A stretch of 29,956 nt of DNA. Source: UBA8337 sp965657665. Lineage in GTDB: Bacteria; Pseudomonadota; Alphaproteobacteria; RS24. Both the position numbers and the translations under genes were made by a program. Below are positions 7,716 through 13,866 of the stretch, one piece after another. The DNA lies in NCBI GenBank assembly GCA_965657665.1, contig CBFHPF010000004.1:1-29956 (forward strand), written 5' to 3'. Within the stretch, counting starts at the first letter, position 1; every line of letters starts with the position of its first letter. Under the pieces are notes generated by a model. The model saw only the letters and a list, made by a program, of their open reading frames with translations, was not told the origin of the DNA and ran no database searches.

Positions 7716-8690
7716 ATGGCCCGCAAAGCCAAAATAGTCGGCATCGGTGCTTACCTGCCGCAACGTGTAATCAGTAATGACGAATTAAGCCAATCTCTTG
7801 ATACCAGCGATGAATGGATACGCGCGCGCACGGGCATAGAGGCGCGCCATTTTGCTGCTGAAGACGAAGCGACCTCAGACTTGGCGGCACATGCGGCACG
7901 CGATGCGCTTTCTCAGTTGGGCCTAACAGCTGATGATATTGATTTGGTAATATTGGCCACCACAACCCCCGATAAAACATTTCCGGCGACGGCTGCTTTG
8001 GTGCAGCAAAAACTTGGTATGCATCACGGCGCAGCGTTTGACGTGCAAGCGGTGTGCTCGGGCTTTGTCTATGGGGTGAGTGTCGCCGCTGCCATGGTGG
8101 AAACCGGACAAGCCAATCGCGCTTTGTTGGTTGGCGCAGATTGTATGAGCCGCATTATTGACCATGAAGATCGTGGCACAGCCGTTTTATTCGGAGACGG
8201 GGCAGGGGCAATTATTGTGGAGGCGTGCGAGGCGAATGACGAAACCGCGCCGCATATTCTCGGCTCTTATTTACGCTCTGACGGCGCTTTATCTGATTTG
8301 CTTTATGTCGATGGCGGGCCGTCGACAACCGGCACAGTCGGCAAGTTGCGCATGCGGGGTAATGAGGTTTATCGCCATGCCGTCGGCAAAATCGCCGAGG
8401 CCATTGAAAGCCTATTGGCGCGGCATGCGCTGTCGGTCAGCGATATTGATTGGTTTGTGCCGCATCAGGCCAATAAGCGCATCATTGATGGCGTCGCCAA
8501 ACGCATCGGCCTTCCGGTTGAGAAAACAGTCGTCACCGTTCAACGCCATGCCAATACGTCTGCCGCGTCTATTCCGCTGGCCTTGCATCACCACGTGATG
8601 GGTGGGCATGTGAAGCGCGGCGATTTAATTATGCTTGAAGCCATGGGCGGCGGGCTGAGCTGGGGCGCGAATTTGCTGAGATGGGCATAA
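7716..8690 (+). CDS. fabH: 3-oxoacyl-[acyl-carrier-protein] synthase III
   Basis: FabH condenses an acyl-CoA primer, usually acetyl-CoA, with malonyl-ACP to start type II fatty-acid synthesis. The catalytic triad is visible: Cys114 in QAVCSGFVYG, His250 in PHQANKRI and Asn280 in RHANTSAASIP. The glycine-rich end (EAMGGGLSWGANLLRWA) is typical. An AGGAGG ribosome-binding site (7704-7709) precedes ATG 7716. The protein has 324 residues, the standard size. It lies directly after plsX. Confidence 0.97.
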   Translation: MARKAKIVGIGAYLPQRVISNDELSQSLDTSDEWIRARTGIEARHFAAEDEATSDLAAHAARDALSQLGLTADDIDLVILATTTPDKTFPATAALVQQKLGMHHGAAFDVQAVCSGFVYGVSVAAAMVETGQANRALLVGADCMSRIIDHEDRGTAVLFGDGAGAIIVEACEANDETAPHILGSYLRSDGALSDLLYVDGGPSTTGTVGKLRMRGNEVYRHAVGKIAEAIESLLARHALSVSDIDWFVPHQANKRIIDGVAKRIGLPVEKTVVTVQRHANTSAASIPLALHHHVMGGHVKRGDLIMLEAMGGGLSWGANLLRWA

Positions 8691-8766
8691 TTAGCGCGTT
8701 AAGTTATTGTTTTTGCTTGCGGGAATAAAATAGCTTGTGCTTAACTGTTCGACGGAGGAATTCTTA

Positions 8767-9072
8767 ATGGCAGGCAAAACCGTTACACGTGCTGACTTGA
8801 GCGAAGTGGTTTACAAAACCGTCGGCCTTTCGCGAAATGAATCGGCGCAAATCGTTGAATCCGTTTTGGATGAAATTTCAGATGCGCTGGTACGTGGTGA
8901 AGACGTGAAACTGTCATCCTTCGGATCGTTTTTGGTGCGCCAAAAAAATGGCCGTATCGGTCGCAATCCGAAAACCGGCGAAGAAGTTCCGATTTCCCCG
9001 CGCCGCGTTTTGAGTTTCCGCGCCAGCCATGTGCTGAAAGATAAAATCAACAAAATGGCCGGTCTTGACTAA
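8767..9072 (+). CDS. ihfA: Integration host factor subunit alpha
   Basis: IhfA pairs with IhfB to bend DNA at replication, recombination and promoter sites. The start is ATG 8767 (MAGKTVTRADL), behind GGAGGA (8754-8759); ten upstream in-frame codons are leader. The product of 101 residues shows the HU/IHF N-terminal helices (SEVVYKTVGLSRNESAQIVESVLDEI) and the DNA-inserting arm around GRNPKTGEEVPI with its proline, followed by RRVLSFRAS. The order fabH-ihfA-merR is a hallmark of Alphaproteobacteria. Confidence 0.95.
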   Translation: MAGKTVTRADLSEVVYKTVGLSRNESAQIVESVLDEISDALVRGEDVKLSSFGSFLVRQKNGRIGRNPKTGEEVPISPRRVLSFRASHVLKDKINKMAGLD

Positions 9073-9083
9073 GGCCCCGTCCG

Positions 9084-9473
9084 ATGAGTGACGGTAAAGA
9101 CACCAACGCCTATCGAACCATCAGTGAAGTTGCCAAGGCGCTTGATGTGAAGCCGCATGTTTTGCGTTTTTGGGAAGGCACGTTCGAACAAATCCAGCCG
9201 ATGAAGCGCGCCAATGGGCGGCGTTATTATCGGCCTGAAGACGTGGCTCTCATCGGCGCCATTCAAAACTTGCTGCACGAACAAGGCATGACCATTAAGG
9301 GCGTGCAGAAGCTGATTGCCGATGAGGGTGTAAGCGCGGTGAAAGCGCGCGCCGAAACGCCTAAGCTGACCGCGCCCAATGCGGGTGCGCTCACGCTCGA
9401 TCAGCGCAGTCGGTTGGAAGCCGCCAAGCAAAGCATCATGCAAGCACAAATATTATTGTCGGATGGTAGCTAG
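9084..9473 (+). CDS. MerR family transcriptional regulator
   Basis: A 129-residue protein with a MerR-type winged helix-turn-helix at about residues 12-80: YRTISEVAKALDVKPHVLRFWE is the recognition part, and RRYYRPEDVALIGAIQNLLHEQGMTIKGVQKLI the wing and following helices. Metal- or drug-sensing cysteines are absent, and the C-terminal part is short, so the signal it responds to cannot be inferred. It starts 12 bases after the ihfA stop and is probably co-transcribed. The same regulator follows ihfA in many alphaproteobacteria, suggesting a housekeeping role, but its targets are unknown to me. Confidence 0.88.
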   Translation: MSDGKDTNAYRTISEVAKALDVKPHVLRFWEGTFEQIQPMKRANGRRYYRPEDVALIGAIQNLLHEQGMTIKGVQKLIADEGVSAVKARAETPKLTAPNAGALTLDQRSRLEAAKQSIMQAQILLSDGS

Positions 9474-9533
9474 GCAAAGTGCCTTTAGTCACACTTGCGT
9501 TTTCGGCTGAAACTGCCTAGTAAAAGTCAGGTT

Positions 9534-9610
9534 CGGAGCGTAGCGCAGCCCGGTAGCGCACTTGTCTGGGGGACAAGGGGTCGTGGGTTCGAATCCCGCC
9601 GCTCCGACCA
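9534..9610 (+). tRNA. tRNA-Pro (anticodon GGG)
   Basis: A complete 77-base cloverleaf with encoded CCA: acceptor arm CGGAGCG paired with CGCTCCG, D-arm GCGC...GCGC, anticodon stem CTTGT/ACAAG with loop CTGGGGG (anticodon GGG, 9568-9570), and T-arm GTGGG/CCCGC with loop TTCGAAT. Its place behind the ihfA-merR pair is common in this class. It reads the CCC and CCT proline codons. Confidence 0.97.
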
Positions 9611-9656
9611 TATCAACACTGTCGACACAATAGGTGTCGAGCCATTGGAGAGAAAC

Positions 9657-9737
9657 ATGACCGCTATTTTGCCAATCGTTATTTTTGTTGCTGCAATTAT
9701 CGTCCTGAACATTTTTCAGTTTGGTCGCCCAGACTGA
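9657..9737 (+). CDS. Possible 26-residue single-pass membrane peptide
   Basis: A short frame starting at ATG 9657 and ending in TGA at 9735-9737 encodes MTAILPIVIFVAAIIVLNIF followed by QFGRPD. About 19 residues form one hydrophobic helix, and the tail is short and polar. A TTGGAGAG sequence (9645-9652) provides a plausible ribosome-binding site with about five bases of spacing. It lies 46 bases after tRNA-Pro and before a strong hairpin. I cannot assign it to a named family. A hydrophobic frame this short could arise by chance, but the ribosome-binding site and the clean start/stop support expression. Confidence 0.5.
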   Translation: MTAILPIVIFVAAIIVLNIFQFGRPD

Positions 9738-9743
9738 GTATAA

Positions 9744-9776
9744 GCACCCGCTTGCCCAAGGGGGCAAGCCCGGTGC
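9744..9776. terminator. Strong hairpin between the convergent small ORF and DUF2842 gene
   Basis: The inner stem GCTTGCCC (9750-9757) pairs with GGGCAAGC (9762-9769), and an outer stem GCACC (9744-9748) pairs with GGTGC (9772-9776) across a small internal loop. The loop is AAGG. It sits between two convergent genes, so it can act in both directions. There is no T-run on either side, so it would be an atypical terminator or an RNA 3'-end stabiliser. Confidence 0.5.
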
Positions 9777-9787
9777 GCTTCCCGTCC

Positions 9788-10069
9788 TCAGACTTCAGGT
9801 TCGTCGGGGCGCTGCATCCAATAAATAATGGCGGCGGCCGGAACAACCCATGCAATGCCGGTGACCAAATAATAGAAGAATTCGAAGAACGCATTGTCGG
9901 GAACGCTGGTCGTTACCGCAACCGTCATGACAATCAGCGCATAAAACACAATCAGCACCAGCATCAGCACAAGGCCGATGAGCTTGCGAAGCCGCATGGG
10001 CAGCCATGGTTTACGGAATGGCTTACTGGTAGGTTTTGGCGCGGTGGTGTTTTGCTTACTGTCACTCAT
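9788..10069 (-). CDS. DUF2842 family membrane protein
   Basis: A 93-residue protein with a polar, lysine- and threonine-rich N-terminus (about 1-24), then LRKLIGLVLMLVLIVFYALIVMTVAV as a first membrane helix and YYLVTGIAWVVPAAAIIYWM as a second. This two-helix pattern and the closing aromatic WM match the DUF2842 family of alphaproteobacteria, whose function is unknown. It is divergent from ctaA, with 85 bases between the starts. A role near heme A synthesis or oxidase assembly is only a guess from that position. Confidence 0.8.
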   Translation of the reverse strand: MSDSKQNTTAPKPTSKPFRKPWLPMRLRKLIGLVLMLVLIVFYALIVMTVAVTTSVPDNAFFEFFYYLVTGIAWVVPAAAIIYWMQRPDEPEV

Positions 10070-10154
10070 GCAAGCTGATTAACACAGAAGCCGTGGCCGC
10101 TCTAGCGATGTTTGGTCGCAAGTCGCGCCGCGCCAAATTTTGTATAACACCGCT

Positions 10155-11219
10155 ATGGAAAACACACTGACTCATACCAACCGTGCTGACCGCCAGATTG
10201 CCCTGTGGCTTTTTACTGTCGCAGGATTTGTTGTTCTCATGGTGCTGGTCGGTGGGCTGACCCGCCTGACCGATAGCGGCCTGTCGATTACCGAATGGGC
10301 GCCGATACGCGGGGCTATTCCGCCGCTCAATGCCGCTGACTGGCTGAGCGAGTTCGAGAAATATAAGCAAATTCCTGAATATCAATTGGTCAATGCCGGT
10401 ATGAGCATGGCCGAGTTTAAGTTCATTTATTGGTGGGAGTGGGGGCATCGCTTCCTCGGGCGCATTGTCGGACTGGTGTTCTTTGTGCCTTTCGTGATTT
10501 TTCTGCTGCAAAAGAAAATCAGCAAAGACCGTTTGCCCGCGCTGCTGGGGTTGTTTGCGCTGGGTGGACTGCAAGGCTTTATGGGCTGGTATATGGTGGC
10601 CAGTGGCCTGACGGAGCGCGTCGATGTCAGCCAATATCGCCTCGCCATGCATCTGGGATTGGCACTGATTATTTTCGCTTGCTCTATGTGGCTGGCGCTG
10701 GGCTATTGGCGCGGCACAGCATCCAACGCGGTAACTGCCGTGGCGCGCAACACGCCGATAATCGCCAGCTTTATCATTGTGTTGGCCGTGCTGATGCAAT
10801 CGCTGCTGGGGGCGCTGGTGGCCGGTATTGATGCCGGCACGACTTACACCGATTGGCCCTATATGGATGGCGACCTCATTCCGTCCGGCTTGCTGATGCA
10901 GGAGCCGACATGGCGCAATTTCTTTGAAAATCATCTGACAGTGCAGTTCGAGCATCGCATGGCGGCTTATGCCGTTACGGTGCTTATTTTCTGGCATATT
11001 TATCGCATCCGCCAGCAATTCAGCGCGGCGAGCGGCTCGCTTATCCGCCGCTCGGCGCATTGGCTGGGCGCGGGCATTATCGTGCAAATCGTGCTGGGCA
11101 TTACCGCGCTGATGTGGGTTGTGCCTATCGGATTGGCGGCGGCACACCAAATCGGCGCGGTGGCCGTGCTGGCCTTGGCGGTCACGCATCTGCATTTCCT
11201 GCGCTATCAACGCGCTTAA
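10155..11219 (+). CDS. ctaA: Heme A synthase (CtaA/COX15, alphaproteobacterial type)
   Basis: CtaA oxidises the C8 methyl group of heme O to give heme A for aa3-type cytochrome oxidase, in the inner membrane. I use ATG 10155 (MENTLTHTNR); a TTG five codons upstream is possible but less likely. The 354 residues form about eight membrane helices. The four expected heme-ligand or near-heme histidines are present: His98 (WWEWGHRFLGR), His167 (YRLAMHLGLA), His267 (QFEHRMAAY) and His331 (AAAHQIGA). The protein ends in LHFLRYQRA. The DNA of this last part recurs at 16177-16204 behind the accessory genes. No clear ribosome-binding site is seen. Confidence 0.94.
   Translation: MENTLTHTNRADRQIALWLFTVAGFVVLMVLVGGLTRLTDSGLSITEWAPIRGAIPPLNAADWLSEFEKYKQIPEYQLVNAGMSMAEFKFIYWWEWGHRFLGRIVGLVFFVPFVIFLLQKKISKDRLPALLGLFALGGLQGFMGWYMVASGLTERVDVSQYRLAMHLGLALIIFACSMWLALGYWRGTASNAVTAVARNTPIIASFIIVLAVLMQSLLGALVAGIDAGTTYTDWPYMDGDLIPSGLLMQEPTWRNFFENHLTVQFEHRMAAYAVTVLIFWHIYRIRQQFSAASGSLIRRSAHWLGAGIIVQIVLGITALMWVVPIGLAAAHQIGAVAVLALAVTHLHFLRYQRA
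11192..11219 (+). repeat. Left copy of a 28-bp direct repeat (3' end of ctaA)
   Basis: These last 28 bases of ctaA, coding for the HFLRYQRA end and TAA, match 16177-16204 at 25 of 28 positions, including an unbroken CTGCGCTATCAA. The pair brackets the metalloprotease and RTX genes. Confidence 0.8.
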
Positions 11220-11254
11220 CGGACTTATTCCATTTTAATTCCCCAGTGACAAAA

Positions 11255-11273
11255 AACCCGCTAGGGTTGTTTT
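11255..11273 (+). promoter_or_regulatory. Small hairpin overlapping the ribosome-binding site of the lipoprotein gene
   Basis: AACCC (11255-11259) can pair with GGGTT (11264-11268) around a GCTA loop, followed by GTTTTG. This may be a weak ctaA terminator. The AGGG that best fits a ribosome-binding site for GTG 11274 (11263-11266, 7 bases away) is part of the hairpin, so folding would hide it. Confidence 0.4.
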
Positions 11274-13769
11274 GTGAAGAAGAAGAATAAGCAAAACCTC
11301 ACCCCGATAATCGCTTTGGGTCTCATTGCTTGCGGTAAAAGCAAAAGCCCGTCTTCGAGCGAGGCCATGCCTGCTGCCATGCCTGCTGAACCGCCCCCCA
11401 TAATGATGCCTGTTTCGCCGCCCGTTTCGCCACCTGTCACAACCGACCCGCCGACACCGACAGAGCCGGAGGTTGAAACACCCGATGAACCGGACCCTGA
11501 GCCGGTTATTCCAACACCGGACCCTGAGCCGGTTATTCCACCGCCCGACCCGGTTATTACGCCACCACCGCCACCACCACCACCGCCACCACCAATGCCA
11601 CCAGTCGTGCAACCGCAAGCAGACCCCGTGACAGTAACGCGCCCGCGCGATCCGCTGCCCGATTTAACGACAGATGATAATCGCGTTTTTCGCATTAAGC
11701 CCGAAGATGTGCCCGATGATGCAGAGCCGCAGGGGCTGGCGCGGCATCTGATAGACGGTCGCACTTGGATTATGCCGCACCAAGGCAAGCTGCAACTGAA
11801 ATGGTATCTCGAAGTGGACGATGCATTGCTGGTTAACGGCAACACTGTCGAGACAGTGAGGCAGAGGGTTGAAAGAGCCTTGAGAGAATTCGAGGGTGCG
11901 GCGAATGTGGAATATATCGAAATCACCGACCCGAGCGAATACAACACCGCGCATTTTCGGGTTGAATTTGACTATTCTGCAACCGCAACGCAGGCCAGCG
12001 CCGGTTTGCCGAATGAAAATATTCCGCGCGTTTTCTTCCGCAATGACAAGCTGGAAGATATTGACCACTCAACAATCGTGCATGAATTGGCTCATGTCAT
12101 GGGCTTGTCTCACCCGCATGATGCGCGCAATGGCTGGCCGGGCGATGAGGCTTATCGCGAAACACCTAACAGCATTTTGTCTTATTGGGATGGCTGGGAC
12201 GATAATGATAACGGATTGCAAGCGGCAGATATTGAGGCGTTGCAATTTCTTTATGGTGCGCCGGATGCTGATGTTAATCGGGGCGCGGGAGACCACCTTA
12301 AGCTGACGGAAGAAAGGTCGCTTACATCCAGTTATTGGCATGCGGTTTTGCAAGTGCAAGAAAATATTGACCCATCGGTTGTGCTTTATGATGGGCATGA
12401 TGCTCAAGAGGACAGGGAAGTCCCGCCACATCGCTTTGAATTATATGAAGGTGAAAAAGACAATCACCTATTCACCATTGACGCGACAACAGGCGAGATA
12501 CGCTTTAAGGAGTCACCCGATTTTGAAAACCCGCAAGATACGCATGGCGGAGCAAGATATGGCTATAATAATTTTTACGAGATAGACGGACGCGGTGTTT
12601 TTTTCATAACGCCGACGATTGAAATCGGCTTCGGGATAGACATTGTTGTTGAGGTTGTGGATATTCCGCACGCGGCAGACCCCGTCACGGTATCGCGTAA
12701 CCCACCAATTGACCGAACAGCAGACGGCAATTTTGCTTTCCGTCTCAGACCGGAAGATGTGCCGGATGACGAAGAACCGACGGGGCTGGCGCGGCATTTG
12801 ATAGGCGGCGAAACATGGGCCATGCCGCTTTCCGGCCCCTTGCAACTAAGCTGGTTTCTTGGCCACACCGCGCGGCGTTATCCGGATGCGGGAACCATGC
12901 TTGATACGGATGAAAAAATAGCCGCCGCCAAAGTGAAAATAGAAAATGCGCTGGCGCAATTTGCGGCTGTCATAAATGTCGAGTTCACTGAAATTACCGA
13001 CCCAAGCAAAGCGGCTGACGCAGATTTACGCTTCGCCTTTGTGACGATAGACGGCGTGACGGGCGGCCAAGCATCAGACCCTGATGAAGACGGCGCGGAT
13101 ATCGCTTTTTACCAAGCCGATTTGGATAGCGTTTACCATAGCCTGATGATGCACGAAATCGCCCATGCGCTAGGCTTGGCCCACCCGCATGATGATGGGG
13201 ACGGGCTGGGCTGGCCGGGCGATGCGCGTTATCGCAATAGCGACCAGACCATTATGTCTTATTGGGATGGCTGGGACGAAGCTGCCAATAGAAATAGCGG
13301 CCTGCAACCAGCCGATATTGAGGCGTTGCAATGGCTTTATGGTGCGCCGGATGCTGATGTAAATCGGGGCGCAGGAAACCACCTTAAGCTGACGGAAGAA
13401 AGGTCGCTTACATCCAGTTATTGGGAAGCGGTTTTGCAAGTGCAGGAGAATATAGCCACTTCTGAGGTAATTTATGATGGGCATGACGCCAGATCGACAC
13501 GTCTTATAAATGAACGCGAAGAACCGCACCGTTTTGAATTAGATGAAGACGAGAAAGACAATCACGCATTCACAATTGACGCGACAACAGGCGAGATACG
13601 CTTTAAGGAGTCACCCGATTTTGAAAACCCGCAAGATACGCATGGCGGAGCGAGATATGGCTATAATAATTTCTACGAGTTAAGCGGACTGGGCTACTAC
13701 TATTTTGCGCCCGGATTAGAATTTACTTATATTATCGACGTCGTAGTCCAAGTTGTGGATATTCCGTAA
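11274..13769 (+). CDS. Lipoprotein with proline-rich stalk and two metzincin-like protease plus cadherin-like modules
   Basis: An 831-residue protein from GTG 11274. Residues 1-20 are a lipoprotein signal (MKKKNKQ, hydrophobic part, lipobox LIAC with Cys20). A stalk rich in Pro, Glu, Asp and Val follows to about residue 115, including an 11-proline run. Two modules then repeat with a period of about 355 residues. Module A (116-467) has HELAHVMGLSHPHD with zinc ligands His270, His274 and His280 and Glu271. Module B (468-831) has HEIAHALGLAHPHD with His627, His631, His637 and Glu628. Both are followed by SYWDGW and ADIEALQ.LYG, as in serralysin/M10-type domains. Each module ends in a cadherin-like domain with FTIDATTGEIRF and PDFENPQD. 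Module A has Leu302 where the Met-turn methionine is expected, while B keeps Met661. RTX repeats are absent. It is probably exported and membrane-anchored; its substrate is unknown. It sits inside the segment bracketed by ctaA-tail repeats and precedes an RTX gene. Confidence 0.85.
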   Translation: MKKKNKQNLTPIIALGLIACGKSKSPSSSEAMPAAMPAEPPPIMMPVSPPVSPPVTTDPPTPTEPEVETPDEPDPEPVIPTPDPEPVIPPPDPVITPPPPPPPPPPPMPPVVQPQADPVTVTRPRDPLPDLTTDDNRVFRIKPEDVPDDAEPQGLARHLIDGRTWIMPHQGKLQLKWYLEVDDALLVNGNTVETVRQRVERALREFEGAANVEYIEITDPSEYNTAHFRVEFDYSATATQASAGLPNENIPRVFFRNDKLEDIDHSTIVHELAHVMGLSHPHDARNGWPGDEAYRETPNSILSYWDGWDDNDNGLQAADIEALQFLYGAPDADVNRGAGDHLKLTEERSLTSSYWHAVLQVQENIDPSVVLYDGHDAQEDREVPPHRFELYEGEKDNHLFTIDATTGEIRFKESPDFENPQDTHGGARYGYNNFYEIDGRGVFFITPTIEIGFGIDIVVEVVDIPHAADPVTVSRNPPIDRTADGNFAFRLRPEDVPDDEEPTGLARHLIGGETWAMPLSGPLQLSWFLGHTARRYPDAGTMLDTDEKIAAAKVKIENALAQFAAVINVEFTEITDPSKAADADLRFAFVTIDGVTGGQASDPDEDGADIAFYQADLDSVYHSLMMHEIAHALGLAHPHDDGDGLGWPGDARYRNSDQTIMSYWDGWDEAANRNSGLQPADIEALQWLYGAPDADVNRGAGNHLKLTEERSLTSSYWEAVLQVQENIATSEVIYDGHDARSTRLINEREEPHRFELDEDEKDNHAFTIDATTGEIRFKESPDFENPQDTHGGARYGYNNFYELSGLGYYYFAPGLEFTYIIDVVVQVVDIP
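11490..11543 (+). repeat. 27-bp tandem repeat in the stalk-coding region
   Basis: Two consecutive 27-base units (11490-11516 and 11517-11543) share their first 24 bases and encode PDPEPVIP repeats of nine residues. Being a multiple of three, gain or loss of a unit would change stalk length without a frameshift. Confidence 0.75.
11564..11602 (+). repeat. CCA/CCG trinucleotide microsatellite encoding polyproline
   Basis: An almost pure run of CCA and CCG codons, broken at its 3' end by ATG, encodes eleven prolines and then MPP in the lipoprotein stalk. Such runs are prone to slippage in steps of three bases. Confidence 0.75.
12228..12581 (+). repeat. Near-identical intragenic repeat, first copy (partner 13314-13679)
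   Basis: Two blocks recur in the second module. Bases 12228-12365 match 13314-13451 with roughly ten differences, and 12477-12581 match 13575-13679 with two differences in 105 (offset 1098). They encode the end of the protease domain and the cadherin-like domain. Between them the copies differ by a 12-base insertion and many substitutions. Confidence 0.85.
13314..13679 (+). repeat. Near-identical intragenic repeat, second copy (partner 12228-12581)
   Basis: This is the second copy of the repeat in the lipoprotein gene. Synonymous positions are also conserved across the 105-base block, which points to recent duplication or gene conversion and not only to protein-level selection. The upstream protease halves of the two modules are much more diverged. 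Confidence 0.85.
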
Positions 13770-13866
13770 ATTTTTTCTGGACTCGTTTTTTCATATTTCT
13801 TAAATTCTGCGTGTTGTTGCTTCTCGTTAAGTGCGTTCACTCAATCGCCAATCGGGAGGAAAGACG

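Noticed and set aside
9495..9737. 80-codon frame running through tRNA-Pro(GGG) into the small peptide
   Set aside because: The first part translates the tRNA. Only the last 26 codons have a ribosome-binding site and plausible sequence.
10062..11210. Long minus-strand open frame (382 codons) opposite ctaA
   Set aside because: It is the antisense of a well-supported heme A synthase. Its composition is His/Gln/Arg-rich without any domain pattern, as expected for a shadow frame.
11490..11602. Short tandem repeats resembling a CRISPR or minisatellite array
   Set aside because: The repeats are in frame within a coding region, have no spacers, and encode a proline-rich stalk.
11261..11947. Glycine/serine-rich minus-strand frame opposite the lipoprotein stalk
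   Set aside because: The poly-glycine is the complement of the polyproline codons. The plus-strand frame has a lipoprotein signal and protease domains.
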